Shown here: positions 1-9,427 of the stretch, one piece after another | How the letters are laid out: every line of letters starts with the position of its first letter | Position numbering within the stretch: the stretch's first letter is position 1 | Origin: Synechococcus sp. PCC 7336 | GTDB taxonomy: Bacteria; Cyanobacteriota; Cyanobacteriia; Thermostichales; PCC-7336 | Direction of reading: 5' to 3' | DNA length: 64,000 nt | Assembly (NCBI RefSeq): GCF_000332275.1 | Contig: NZ_CM001776.1 | Coordinates: 248,001 to 312,000 of the forward strand | Notes under the pieces: model-generated | Seen by the model: only the letters and a program-made list of their open reading frames with translations | What the model was told of the DNA's origin: nothing | Database searches by the model: none | Position numbers and translations under genes: made by a program

Positions 1-1018
1 TGGGCGTTCTCAGTTCGTGCGAGATGGTTGAGATCGTCCGAGATCTGAGACTATTGAGCTCCCGTTCTTGAGCGAGCTGATATCGTATCTCGGCATCGGT
101 GCGCTCGTATTTGCGAATACGCTGTTCTCGATCCTGGATGGCATCAGTCATGAGCTTCAGCATTTTTGCCAGGACATTAATTTCATCTGGAAAGAGTCCC
201 GTATCCGATAACTCCGAACTACTTTGGTAATTGCCATCTGCAACCTTCTCAGAAAGATGGGTGAGTGAAGTAATTTTTCGAGTGACTCTTCCAGAGAAAA
301 TGTAGACTAAGCAGATGGTCAGGCCATAGGTGGGGAAGAAACTGAAAAGGGCAGATTTGAGCAATTCCCGGCGGATACGAGCGACATAATCGGCTTTGAT
401 ATCTACTCCAAGTATGCCAACCACTGTCCCATCGTTGTCTTTAAGGGGGACGTATGCAGACATCCAACTGCCCCATTCATCCGAATAAAGCGGTCGGTGG
501 GTGGTCTCTCCCGAATGATAGGCTTGCAGGGAGAACTCTGAGGGAGAATCGGGTTCTAGAAAGCGAAGTCCATTGTCAGGCTCGTCAATTAATAGCGAAT
601 CCACTAGATAAACAATCTCTATTTTTCCTGGCTGAACGGCAGTTTCTCCGATCCGCCGACTGTTTTCAACTGGACCGATCGCATAACTGTAAGGGTAGAC
701 AATCGGATCGAGTTGTCGAATGGTGCGAAACCATTCCAATTGCATTTGGTATCTCAGATCGTTGGAAAACCCCTCGCTGTTTCGCTCTCCTTCGCGATAC
801 AAAGATAACATCGCCTCTACATCGATGCCTGCAGCAGTTCCTTCCGCCGTATCGATCAGATGCTCCCGTATATTGTCAACGACTCGGGCAGAAATGAAGT
901 GATAGTAAAGAGTATAAGAACTGCCGAAGAGCACTCCAAAGGTAATGGTTACCCCTAAAGCAATCTTGGTTCGCAACTTGACAAATCGGCTGAAATATCC
1001 CGGCATCTTGATTGTCAT
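1..1018 (-). CDS. Sensor histidine kinase, N-terminal 339 residues (runs off the window)
   Basis: The leftward frame starts at ATG 1016-1018 and stays open to base 1, so the C-terminal catalytic half is outside the window. Seen: a first membrane segment at about residues 19-40, and an extracytoplasmic sensor region of about 180 residues. The end of that region (VPLKDNDGTVVGILGVDI) has the shape of a Cache/PDC sensor. A second membrane segment follows, then a HAMP-like linker (VTRKITSLTHLSEKVADGNY), a charged coiled coil, and finally the H-box ISHELRTP with the phosphoacceptor His at about residue 335. This is a transmembrane two-component kinase; the ligand is unknown. No response regulator is visible beside it in this window. 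Confidence 0.85.
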   Translation of the reverse strand, partial: MTIKMPGYFSRFVKLRTKIALGVTITFGVLFGSSYTLYYHFISARVVDNIREHLIDTAEGTAAGIDVEAMLSLYREGERNSEGFSNDLRYQMQLEWFRTIRQLDPIVYPYSYAIGPVENSRRIGETAVQPGKIEIVYLVDSLLIDEPDNGLRFLEPDSPSEFSLQAYHSGETTHRPLYSDEWGSWMSAYVPLKDNDGTVVGILGVDIKADYVARIRRELLKSALFSFFPTYGLTICLVYIFSGRVTRKITSLTHLSEKVADGNYQSSSELSDTGLFPDEINVLAKMLKLMTDAIQDREQRIRKYERTDAEIRYQLAQERELNSLRSRTISTISHELRTP

Positions 1019-1088
1019 GTTTTACTGCCACGGATTCAGGATGTTATAGGGCGAACGAGATGCTGGACTTGCCAGTGGTGTTCGAGCG

Positions 1089-1210
1089 CGACCTCTGCAG
1101 ACAAAATGCTCAGTCGAGATTGAAAACACAACCCACTGACAAGATCCTAGCCATTTTCAACATCGACCTATGCAAGCAGAAGGCTCAGTCGAGATTGAAA
1201 ATACAACCCA
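1089..1210. repeat. Two-copy imperfect 47-bp direct repeat
   Basis: Copies at 1089-1135 and 1164-1210 differ at about six positions and are 75 bp apart. Both contain GCTCAGTCGAGATTGAAAA. The repeat-spacer geometry and the ATTGAAA ending recall a CRISPR repeat, but there are only two diverged copies and no cas gene nearby. It lies between the divergent start of the kinase gene and the end of the KamA-family gene. The rest of this 240-bp gap shows nothing else. Confidence 0.6.
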
Positions 1211-1258
1211 GAGGCTACTTCAGGATTCAAGCTCCTTGGAGAGATGGAGATTCAGATC

Positions 1259-2383
1259 TTACGCAGTTGGCGAAGGAACCGCCAATTCCTCTGCCTCCAC
1301 AGGGGGCCAGTGTAGAACTTTCCTCTCATAATTTTCAACGATGTATTCACTGGGGGCTGTTTGCACGACCTTTTGCTCGTGTAAAGGTACTTTGCCCAAC
1401 TCAGTTGTTAAAATATATTCTGGCACGGCAAAGCCTGTGGTGTATCCTTTAAGATTATTCATAATTTCGCGACCCTTTTCGATGCTGGTGGCGAAGTGAG
1501 AGACTCCTGTCACATTATCGCAATGGTAGAGGTAATAGGGGCGCACGCGAATTTTTAGCAATCCAGTACAGAGGGCACGCATAGTTTCTGTGTCGTCGTT
1601 AATGCCCTTGAGCAGTACAGTTTGGTTTTGTACGGGAATGCCGTGTCGCAACAGGCGATCGCAGGCAGCAGCGGCCTCTGGAGTAATCTCTTTGGGATGG
1701 TTGAAATGGGTGTTGAGCCAGATGGGATGATATTTCTCTAACATCTGGCAGAGTTCATCTGTGATGCGCTGGGGTAACAGCACGGGATAGCGGCTGCCGA
1801 TGCGGACGATCTCGACATGCGGAATCTCCCGCAGCCGAGAAATGATGAATTCCAAGCGCAGGTCGTCGTAGGTGAGCGGGTCTCCCCCTGTGAGCAGGAC
1901 ATCTCGAATTTCGGGATGGCTGGCAATGTAATCAAAATCTGCTTCCCAGGAGAGTGCTTCGCTGCGCTCGAAATAAGTGCCCCCAACGTCAGTGGTGTGA
2001 TACTTACGAGTGCAGTGACGACAGTAGACGGCGCAATCGTCGGTCACCAGCATGATGCAGCGATCGGGGTATTTGTGGACGACGCGATTGGTTTTGCGGT
2101 AATGGGTATCGCCAACCGGATCGACAGAAGCACCTGGATAAGGCACGAATTCTTCCAATTGCGGGACGGCCTGCTGTCGAATCGGACAGGTGGGGTCGGT
2201 TTTATCCATCAGCGAGGCGTAATAGGGGGTAATCCGCCAGCGATATTTTCCCTTCGATGCGGCGATCGCCTGTTCTTCCTGCTCGGAAACCTCGACCCAT
2301 TGCTTCAGCTCGTCGAGTTTTGTGATGGAATGTTTGAGCTGCGATCGCCAATCTCCCCAAATCAATCCCTGGCGAATAGGCAT
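1259..2383 (-). CDS. KamA-family radical SAM aminomutase-like enzyme
   Basis: 374 residues. The radical SAM cluster motif CAVYCRHC (Cys117, Cys121, Cys124) follows the KamA-type lead-in, and LLTGGDPL and GIPVQNQTVLLKGIND match the lysine/glutamate 2,3-aminomutase family. Family role: a 4Fe-4S, SAM and PLP dependent shift of an amino group from C2 to C3 of an amino acid. Odd point: the C-terminal segment that in aminomutases holds the PLP-binding lysine in a PGGGGK motif reads YILTTELGKVPL here. A Lys is kept but the glycine-rich loop is gone, so the substrate cannot be assumed to be lysine. It is the last gene of a leftward set with an ATP-grasp protein (193 bp upstream) and an MFS-like permease. 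Confidence 0.85.
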   Translation of the reverse strand: MPIRQGLIWGDWRSQLKHSITKLDELKQWVEVSEQEEQAIAASKGKYRWRITPYYASLMDKTDPTCPIRQQAVPQLEEFVPYPGASVDPVGDTHYRKTNRVVHKYPDRCIMLVTDDCAVYCRHCTRKYHTTDVGGTYFERSEALSWEADFDYIASHPEIRDVLLTGGDPLTYDDLRLEFIISRLREIPHVEIVRIGSRYPVLLPQRITDELCQMLEKYHPIWLNTHFNHPKEITPEAAAACDRLLRHGIPVQNQTVLLKGINDDTETMRALCTGLLKIRVRPYYLYHCDNVTGVSHFATSIEKGREIMNNLKGYTTGFAVPEYILTTELGKVPLHEQKVVQTAPSEYIVENYERKVLHWPPVEAEELAVPSPTA

Positions 2384-2576
2384 AGTTTTATCCTCATACT
2401 ACTATCCTATTTTCATAGAAATTAATACCTTTAGCATCGACAAAACTACGGTTTTTTTATATACTTAATGTCAGGCTTTCTATTGATTTTGAGTCTCTGT
2501 TTGACGCGAGCACTAGGCAAGTTGACATCTGATTTCAATGCGATCGGTAATTATAAATATAAGGAGATAATTTCTT

Positions 2577-3941
2577 TCAAACTGATGTTCTCATTCGATT
2601 GTAGGAATTGTAGGATAAGTCAGCTCTGCCTTTGGCTTGATTTAAGCGAATGCCGACTGCTCGATGGATGGCTTGTGCTTCCTTGAGGGTTTCACCGATC
2701 GCGATGAAGCCCAATTTACCTGCAGCTAAATCGCGAGAGTTTGTCACGATCGCACCGCCTTTTTGACCTTCTGTCGGATAGAGGAATTCAGCCAGTGTCT
2801 CTGACAATGCCTCCCAATCTCTACAATTGCCGCAGTCTTGTGCTGTAAAACTGATGAGGGATACGAATTTGAGATAGTTTTCTCCCCATAATGCGGACGC
2901 TAAATCGTGTAGGTGGGAACCACCCGTGCGACGGGCATTCAACTCCGTCAAATAAAGCTGGCCGCGCGCATCCACAATGGCGTCTAGATCGAAATGACCG
3001 ATGTAGCCTAACGTCTGGAGCTGGCTGGCGATTGCGGTAGCTGCGCTAACCAGCGCCGAATACCACGGTTCCCGTTGCAACTGCGCACTCACGATCTCGC
3101 CGAGGTAGGTGCCATCCCGAACAATCTGCAGACACACTTGCGTAATCTGTGGAGGCCGATCGGGGGAGACGATCGCCTCTACAGAGGGAAACACTTGCTG
3201 GGGGGAGTGGATAAATTCTTCGACAACGATCGCATCCTGTTGGAGATAGGGATTGCGCTCCAGCTTGGCGAGCAGATCGGCGGCACTGCTAAAGGTATTG
3301 GGTTCAACCCGACAATGTCCCATGCCGAGAAAACCGCGATTGGGCTTGAGCAGGCAGGTTTGTCCCCGCCGAGTAAACCACTGCGCGATCTCGACAGCGC
3401 GTTCCAGCGTCTGGCAGTGAAATCCCTCGGCCAAGCGCGCGCCCGTGCCGTCCAACCATTGAGGAACCATGACGCGAAATCCCAGCTTACTCTCTAGATA
3501 ATCTCGCACCCACAAATTCTCCCGCTTGGGGCTCTCTGGCAGGATTACCCGCAAGCCACAATCTGCAGTCAACCTGTCAGCTAATTGGTATAGCTCCCGA
3601 GTGGTTGCATAGGGGATGAGCTCGACTGTTCGACTGTCCCCCGCACATTCGATCGACTTCTCTAGGAGTTGGCGATCGTTCAAAATATCCAAACAGAGAG
3701 AGGTGGAGGGGTGGCTGGGATAGCCGTAGGCAGTTGCAGAGTAACCTATTCGATCGACCTGTTCGCGATGGGCAATGGGACCGTTCGCAATGGCGAGCTT
3801 GTGGCGATCGCCCCAGAAGAGTACCCGCTCGCTGCCATTGGCGATCGCCTGGAAGGTGCGTTCCCGAGTTTCCGAGTCGGCTCGATCGAGGAAGTCCGCA
3901 TAGGCTTCATAGGTATTGCTGATAACAATCTGTGCAGTCAT
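2577..3941 (-). CDS. ATP-grasp ligase-like protein
   Basis: 455 residues from the ATG at 3939-3941 (MTAQIVISNTYEAY); an upstream in-frame ATG at 4055 adds 38 residues without family character. Seen: the nucleotide-binding part CLLKPNRGFLGMGHC around residue 200, VVEEFIHSP around 240, and the metal-binding end GHFDLDAIVDARG followed by LTELNARRTGG near 340. These are ATP-grasp hallmarks. The ELNARR(T)GG ending resembles peptide ligases of the PGM1-like group. Known for the fold: ATP-driven carboxylate-amine ligation through an acyl phosphate. Substrates are unknown. Its place beside a KamA-like enzyme suggests, by inference only, that it could join a beta-amino acid to something else. Confidence 0.8.
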   Translation of the reverse strand: MTAQIVISNTYEAYADFLDRADSETRERTFQAIANGSERVLFWGDRHKLAIANGPIAHREQVDRIGYSATAYGYPSHPSTSLCLDILNDRQLLEKSIECAGDSRTVELIPYATTRELYQLADRLTADCGLRVILPESPKRENLWVRDYLESKLGFRVMVPQWLDGTGARLAEGFHCQTLERAVEIAQWFTRRGQTCLLKPNRGFLGMGHCRVEPNTFSSAADLLAKLERNPYLQQDAIVVEEFIHSPQQVFPSVEAIVSPDRPPQITQVCLQIVRDGTYLGEIVSAQLQREPWYSALVSAATAIASQLQTLGYIGHFDLDAIVDARGQLYLTELNARRTGGSHLHDLASALWGENYLKFVSLISFTAQDCGNCRDWEALSETLAEFLYPTEGQKGGAIVTNSRDLAAGKLGFIAIGETLKEAQAIHRAVGIRLNQAKGRADLSYNSYNRMRTSV

Positions 3942-4193
3942 AGATCTTGGGGCAGGGGGATCGATTCTAAATTGGCACAAGACATGCGTTGGATTTAGCA
4001 CACATGCTTCGCTAACATTACCCAAGCGGTCCAATTTACTTGCATCATTCAGCACGTTAAATCAGTAAAAATCATTATGTTGCGTTCTATTTTCAACCGA
4101 CAGACTTAAGATTTTGTTTATGGCGATCGTGAATGGATTGATGCCCCTGCGCCAGAAGGAGTCCTGAGAGTATGGGACCGAGTTGGGGATGCG

Positions 4194-5519
4194 TTAAGAC
4201 ATCTTTGCCTCAGATAGGGCGCGATCGTTTGTGCCGAGCTTGCGGATTGCTCCAGCACTGCACAGTCCTGCAATGGCTGCTGCAGCCAAATAACAGAGAT
4301 GTTCGTTAGGAATCTGCATTCGATCGCAGGCCACCACAATACCCGCAGTCACTAAGGCTCCTAAAAAGGTTCCTGCTGCAACGGCATAACTTTCGAGAAA
4401 GAGACTGACTCGTCCTTGCAAATGCTTGGGGGCAAACCCTTGCAGGACTCTGCGAGCGGTTTCGTCGATGCTGTATTGCGGAATTTTCTGTAAGGTGAGT
4501 CCGGTGGAACTGCCCCCCAAGCCCGGTGCCACCATCATGCACAGGGCACTAAAAATCCCGCTGGTCGGTACCAATAGCAGACTGCGCACCAGCCCGAGTT
4601 TGGCCAAAATGCGGCGGGTCAAAAACATTTGAATGACCACGTAAGCCAGCAGTCTGGCTAGGGCAAATAAGCTTAAAAAGGTTTGGAGGCGATCGGGCGA
4701 ATCGAAGGCGGCTTCGGTGGTCACGAGGAAACGATACTCGACGATGATGGCGCAGGAAAAGGTTGCAACTGTGTATAAGGTTAATCGCAGGAGGAGCGGA
4801 AATTCTTGCAGTAGAGCGGGGCGGCGATTCTCCGACGGGCTGTGGAGCGCCGCTGGAACTTCTGGGTGGCGGCTGGGGCGATCGAGGGCTTCTCTGCGGC
4901 TGGGAGTCTCTTTTGCCATAGGTTTTAGGAACTGCTCGAACAGTAGGTAGAGAAGAAAATAGAGCGCAATGCTGATGGCCAGAACACCTTCGAGGCCGAA
5001 CGAAAATTGAGCCTTCAGTTGTGGCATGAGTGCGGAGATGGCGATCCCAGCAATATCCCCGGCAAATCCGCAGCTCACTAAAAGGGGAAAGACTTGCTTG
5101 GCGCGATCGCTGTCGAACAGACTGTTAGCCAGGGCCCAAAACAGGGCTGGGTAAAACATGTATTGCTGTTCGGAGATGAGGTAAAGGCCAGAATGACCCA
5201 ACCAGTGGGGCGCACCCAAAATAAATGAGAAATTAATTGCGAGTAGAGCGAGGCTGAGACACAGACAAAGAAAGGACAGCGATCTGCGGCGATCGAACCG
5301 ATCGACGATGGAATACTGAACGCTAGTGGCCACTAGGCTAATGGCACTACCGGCCATCAATATCCCTAAAAAGCCAAAGCCACCGATATCGCTGATGAAA
5401 TTACTCGTCGAGACAATTTCAGAAATCCTTTGCGCGAGAGAATTACCAAACAAGGCAAATCCAAGCAGGTAAACAATCGTGTCTCGCGCCTTCAAGGAGG
5501 GGAGGATAGGGCTTTTCAC
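4194..5519 (-). CDS. MFS-like polytopic membrane protein
   Basis: 441 residues with about 12 hydrophobic segments. A loop near residue 75 (VDRFDRRRS) has the charge pattern of MFS motif A. A long polar loop around residues 210-245 splits the protein into two halves, as in major facilitator proteins. The overall look also recalls the bacterial relatives of nucleotide (NTT-type) transporters, but I see no substrate motif. It is the first gene of the leftward trio with the ATP-grasp and KamA-like genes; gaps of 252 and 193 bp leave room for separate promoters. Transport of the product of the two enzymes is a reasonable guess, not shown. Confidence 0.7.
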   Translation of the reverse strand: MKSPILPSLKARDTIVYLLGFALFGNSLAQRISEIVSTSNFISDIGGFGFLGILMAGSAISLVATSVQYSIVDRFDRRRSLSFLCLCLSLALLAINFSFILGAPHWLGHSGLYLISEQQYMFYPALFWALANSLFDSDRAKQVFPLLVSCGFAGDIAGIAISALMPQLKAQFSFGLEGVLAISIALYFLLYLLFEQFLKPMAKETPSRREALDRPSRHPEVPAALHSPSENRRPALLQEFPLLLRLTLYTVATFSCAIIVEYRFLVTTEAAFDSPDRLQTFLSLFALARLLAYVVIQMFLTRRILAKLGLVRSLLLVPTSGIFSALCMMVAPGLGGSSTGLTLQKIPQYSIDETARRVLQGFAPKHLQGRVSLFLESYAVAAGTFLGALVTAGIVVACDRMQIPNEHLCYLAAAAIAGLCSAGAIRKLGTNDRALSEAKMS

Positions 5520-5717
5520 GTCAGATCGAGATCGATACAGTATGTTGCTAATGTGCCCACACCGTAAATTATTGACCTAGATTGGGTAAAATCCCTCTTA
5601 AAAGGTAAAGCAGTAGACTAAGATATCCACTTTAATGTAGCAATTGATATTATCAGGGTTGCGCCACCAGCTCTTCGAACAGTCCTCCAACTGTCAGGAG
5701 CGGCTACGTCAACTCCC

Positions 5718-6317
5718 CTACCCGCCCAGCCCGTAATAGGTAGGCTCGTTCCCTGATTTCCACTTGATATTGCAGCCAATACTGGGCAACTGCGTCGGAT
5801 TCACCGGCTTTTTCGCCAGCAGCGCTTCGATCGCCTCGCGCAAATCTTCTCCAGTCACTGGAATATTGTTGCTGGGGCGACTGCCGTCCAATTGGCCGCG
5901 ATAGGCCAAACGGCGATCGCGATCGAACAGGAAAAAGTCTGGCGTGCAGGCGGCAGTATAGCTCTTCGCCACCTCCTGACTCTCGTCGTAGAGGACTGGG
6001 AAACTCCAGCCGAGCGATTGAGCCATCTCCTTCAACTTTTGGGGCGAATCGTCGGGATGGCGATCGACATCGTTCGCAGAAATCGCCACAATGCCAATGC
6101 GATCGCTATAATCCTGCCCCAACTCGGTCAACTGCTCCCGCACGTGTTTGACAAACGGACAGTGGCAGCAGATAAACATCACCAATAAGGCAGGCTGCTC
6201 TGGAAGCGTCGCCAGTGACAGGGATTGGCCCGAAACAACCTCTAAAAGTTCGAAATCGGGGGCGGGGGTGCCCAAGTCCAGCATGGTCGAAGGGGTGAGA
6301 GCCATAGAGTGTCCCAA
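5718..6317 (-). CDS. Thioredoxin-fold (AhpC/TSA-like) protein
   Basis: 199 residues; a second start at 6305 (MALTPST) is equally possible. Seen: G-x-PAPDFEL at the N-terminus, then LLVMFICCHCPFVKHVREQL, which sits where redoxins carry the active-site cysteines (here Cys-Cys-x-Cys before Pro-Phe), then TPDFFLFDRDRRLAYRGQLD, the conserved cis-Pro region and following strand. This matches the thioredoxin-like AhpC/TSA proteins of about 180-200 residues found across cyanobacteria. Likely a cytosolic thiol oxidoreductase; no signal peptide is visible. The gene is divergent from the downstream alcohol dehydrogenase gene, with 229 bp between them. Confidence 0.8.
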   Translation of the reverse strand: MGHSMALTPSTMLDLGTPAPDFELLEVVSGQSLSLATLPEQPALLVMFICCHCPFVKHVREQLTELGQDYSDRIGIVAISANDVDRHPDDSPQKLKEMAQSLGWSFPVLYDESQEVAKSYTAACTPDFFLFDRDRRLAYRGQLDGSRPSNNIPVTGEDLREAIEALLAKKPVNPTQLPSIGCNIKWKSGNEPTYYGLGG

Positions 6318-6546
6318 ACTTGTTTAATCCTCACCTTCTATTCTGCGTCAGGTCGAATCGAGCCGATTGCGGTTCTCCGTCCCAATCGCCGAACGCCACG
6401 GTTGGGAAACTTTTTTCAACATGGAAATCTATGCTCGCTCGTCTAGCTTCCGTTCAGTCCTTTAAAAAACTGGAGAAAAACTGGGAATCGCAGGGGCGAT
6501 CGCCGATCCTGAGAGCATTCAATCGAATGCGATCGGGAGCTTTCTC

Positions 6547-7656
6547 ATGGATGTCAAAGCCGCTGTGGCCTACGAAGCTGGCCAGCCCCTCACCCTCGAA
6601 ACCGTTCAGCTAGAAGGCCCCAAAGAGGGAGAAGTCTTAGTTGAAATCAAGGCTACCGGAGTTTGCCACACCGATGCCTACACTCTGTCTGGAGCCGATC
6701 CCGAAGGACTGTTTCCCACCATCTTGGGCCACGAAGGTGCTGGCGTGGTGGTGGAAGTGGGTGACGGCGTCAAGAGTTTGCGGGTGGGCGATCGCGTCAT
6801 TCCCCTCTACATTCCCGAATGTCGCAATTGCGAATACTGCCTCAGCCAAAAGACCAATCTGTGTCAGGCAATTCGCAGCACCCAAGGCAGGGGGTTAATG
6901 CCAGATGGAAGCAGTCGCTTTTCCACGGGCGGCAAGATGCTGCACCACTATATGGGCACCTCCACCTTCGCCAATTACACCGTGCTACCCGAAATTGCAC
7001 TGGCTAAAATCCGCGACGATGCCCCATTTGACAAAGCTTGCCTGATTGGATGTGGCGTCACGACTGGGTTGGGGGCAGTGGTGAATACCGCCAAGGTGGA
7101 AGCGGGCGCAAATGTGGTGGTGTTTGGCTTGGGGGGAATCGGCCTGAATGTGATTCAGGGGTGTCGCATGGTAGGGGCCGACAAAATTGTGGGGGTGGAT
7201 CTCAATCCTGCCAAGCAAGCGCTGGCTAAAAAATTTGGCATGACCCATTTTGTCAATCCTAAGGAGGTGGAAGGAGATTTAGTGCCCTATTTGGTGGACT
7301 TGACGGGGGGTGGGGCGGATTATAGTTTCGAGTGCATTGGTAATGTGAAGGTGATGCGTCAAGCACTGGAATGTTGCCACAAAGGCTGGGGGGTAAGTGT
7401 GATTATTGGCGTGGCGGGTGCGGGGGCAGAAATTTCTACCCGTCCGTTTCAGTTGGTCACCGGTCGCGTTTGGAAGGGGACGGCATTTGGCGGGGCAAAA
7501 GGCCGCAGGGATGTGCCTCAAATTGTGGATTGGTACATGGACGGCAAGATCGATATCGATAGTCTGGTTACCCATACGATGCCGTTGGAAAAGATTAACG
7601 ATGCTTTCGACCTCATGCACGCAGGCAAGTCGATTCGCAGTGTTGTGACCTTTTAA
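6547..7656 (+). CDS. frmA: S-(hydroxymethyl)glutathione dehydrogenase / class III alcohol dehydrogenase
   Basis: 369 residues, the usual length. Seen: the catalytic zinc region [12 protein letters not shown] and GHEGAGVV, the structural zinc loop [15 protein letters not shown] (four Cys around residues 92-106), and the NAD-binding [14 protein letters not shown] near residue 195. Known role: oxidation of the formaldehyde-glutathione adduct to S-formylglutathione and reduction of S-nitrosoglutathione, NAD dependent, in the cytosol. No formylglutathione hydrolase gene is beside it. The sequence downstream of the stop holds a dispersed repeat interrupted by an IS element. Confidence 0.95.
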   Translation: MDVKAAVAYEAGQPLTLETVQLEGPKEGEVLVEIKATGVCHTDAYTLSGADPEGLFPTILGHEGAGVVVEVGDGVKSLRVGDRVIPLYIPECRNCEYCLSQKTNLCQAIRSTQGRGLMPDGSSRFSTGGKMLHHYMGTSTFANYTVLPEIALAKIRDDAPFDKACLIGCGVTTGLGAVVNTAKVEAGANVVVFGLGGIGLNVIQGCRMVGADKIVGVDLNPAKQALAKKFGMTHFVNPKEVEGDLVPYLVDLTGGGADYSFECIGNVKVMRQALECCHKGWGVSVIIGVAGAGAEISTRPFQLVTGRVWKGTAFGGAKGRRDVPQIVDWYMDGKIDIDSLVTHTMPLEKINDAFDLMHAGKSIRSVVTF

Positions 7657-7756
7657 ATTGAACTTCCCCGGACTCTCCGCGTCAGCCGTAATTCTGGGGG
7701 AAGGGAACCGAACGGTAGATTGAAAATTTGAGGCTATTGCTCCCCTCTCCCTAGGG

Positions 7757-9245
7757 CTATCCATTAGGCAAAAGTAGCTGAACCATAGACAGGCACTAGC
7801 TTTGAGAAGCCAGTTGAGCCCCTTCAAGCAAATGGTGGAGTTTGGTCAGCCCTCGCCAAAGCGTCTTCAATCCAGGGTTGCCATCGCCCTTGCGAGCCAA
7901 GAAGCCTCCCAATCGAGCAATCCACAGCATTGCCTGTTGCAGAGTGGGTGGCTTTTGAGAGCGACTTTTCGGCACAAACTTGCGTCGTAACAGCCGCCAT
8001 TCAGCAGGCTGTAAAACGAGCTCACAGGAGGCTTGCGGGGTGAGTCGAGCGCGGTAGGTCAGCCACATCAATCGCCAAGCTACAACGTTGTAGGTTGCCA
8101 GAGCCTTGAGCAAGCGCTCATAGCTTTGCAGTTGGAGCTGTTCGATGCCACAGCCACTTTTGAGGGTGAAGTGAAACCGCTCAATCAGCCAGCGGTAGCT
8201 ATACCAGCGGATGCACTGACAGACCTGCTCGAAGCTCTCAACTGGCAAGCTGGTCAGCAGAAACCAGCGAATCGGCTGAGCGCCATCATCAGGGGGACGG
8301 TTTCTTCCACGAAGATGGCATTGAGGCGCACGGGCTCTAAGCTCGCGGCTTTGAGGTGATGCGATGGCACCTCCAGCGTCACCGCCATCGCCCGCACCTG
8401 CAACTGGGCAATGCGGGCCGCTCGCTTGGGATTACGCTGCACTTGCAGGCTCATCGCTCCCAAGACTGGGGCTTGTTCGAGGGTGGGGATGAACTTGCCC
8501 AGCTCGTGGCTAAGTTTGCGATTGTGCCTTGCGCGGATGAGTAACTCCCTGTTGTCCGCACGGGGATGGGCAAACAGTTCGAAGATGTCTGCTTCTCGAT
8601 CGCCAATATGAACCACTTGCTCTTGGCCCGCGAGCTCTCGCTCTACGGCTGCGAGAGTTGCTATCCAGCGATAGCTTTCCTTTTGCTCGATGGGAGTCAC
8701 TGAGCGTTTTTCTTTCTTCCCGCGCCGCTGTTTGCGATTCCAGATGAATTGACTCAACAGACCTAAGGGTTCTCCCTCGCCGCTCACCGCAAAACAACTG
8801 TGGACTTTGATTCCCTGTTGATGGCTTTGATTGATGAAGCCCAGCCCTTCGGTCTGGGGGTGAGTGGTGAAGTCGAAATCCGTTGTGTCTTGAATGGCCA
8901 GCACCGTCTTGCCCGTGAGGGCCCGCCTGACCACTCCATCACGATGACTGTCCAGAATGCTGCTCGTGCTCACCTTCGGGTTGGCCCAAAATCGATAGGT
9001 TCCTTGGGCCACTGAGGCATTCCCACTCGCCTGAGGCACGCTCGCTGTGGGCTGCTCACTCAAGTCTGTGACGATCTGCCCCAACCGCTTTGCATGTCGC
9101 AAATCGGCGAAGTGGATCGGGTTGATTTCTTGGCTGACCCAATCTTGCATGGTTTCTCTCCCTCCGGCTACAACTGCTTCAGTCTCTACTGCAGTTTATA
9201 ATCCAGTCACAGTAAGCTCTCCATCGACTTGTGCCTAATGGATAG
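7757..9245 (-). mobile_element. Complete IS4-family insertion sequence, 1489 bp
   Basis: Terminal inverted repeats begin CTATCCATTAGGCA at 7757 and, on the other strand, at 9245 (14 identical bases, then partial match). The 10-bp sequence CTCCCTAGGG occurs at 7747-7756 and again at 9246-9255, a perfect target duplication of the size known for IS4 elements. The single transposase gene is read leftward and is frameshifted. Intact ends and perfect duplication argue for recent insertion. Confidence 0.95.
7796..9150 (-). pseudogene. IS4-family (Tn5/IS4-like) DDE transposase in two frames
   Basis: The N-terminal part (9150 to 8254, 298 codons) has the first Asp in IQDTTDFDFTT and the second in HIGDREADIFELF. 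The C-terminal part (to 7796) continues WFLLTSLPVESFEQ and carries the YREK signature of IS4 transposases in YSYRWLIERFHFTLK (Y-2-R-3-E-6-K). The two frames are joined by a -1 shift at a run of five C (minus strand, about 8290-8296). All catalytic residues are therefore present but in two frames. It is either inactivated by a one-base loss or expressed through frameshifting; the run is not a classic X-XXY-YYZ heptamer, so inactivation is the simpler reading. Confidence 0.85.
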
Positions 9246-9427
9246 CTCCCTAGGGAGAGGAACCGGGGGTGAGGGCAATGCAGAGCGATCGAACTCAGGC
9301 TGTAACAGTGGCCGATCGCTCTGTAATTTCTCAGGCAGAGTCAGTAAAAATGTCAGCTCCCGTCCCATTCTCAAGTTAGTCAGGGCATACTGGGAAAGAT
9401 CCGACTGCTGAATTCAACTTCACCCCC

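Larger units (their letters stand above)
7665..9300 (-). repeat. Dispersed MITE-like repeat, copy A, split by the IS4-family element
   Basis: Read leftward, the part at 9246-9300 (CTGAGTTCGATCGCTCTGCA, then CCCTCACCCCCGG) and the part at 7665-7756 (GAGGGGAGCAATAGCCTC, then CCCTTCCCCCAGAATT) together reproduce the repeat seen uninterrupted near 20.9, 37.2 and 41.9 kb. The IS sits exactly in the centre of its CCTCTCCCTAGGGAGAGG palindrome. Confidence 0.8.

Noticed and set aside
454-897. 147-codon rightward frame near the left edge
   Set aside because: It is the shadow of the leftward histidine kinase gene, which has clear domains and an H-box.
1089-1210. CRISPR array
   Set aside because: Only two diverged repeats and no cas genes; kept as a repeat only.
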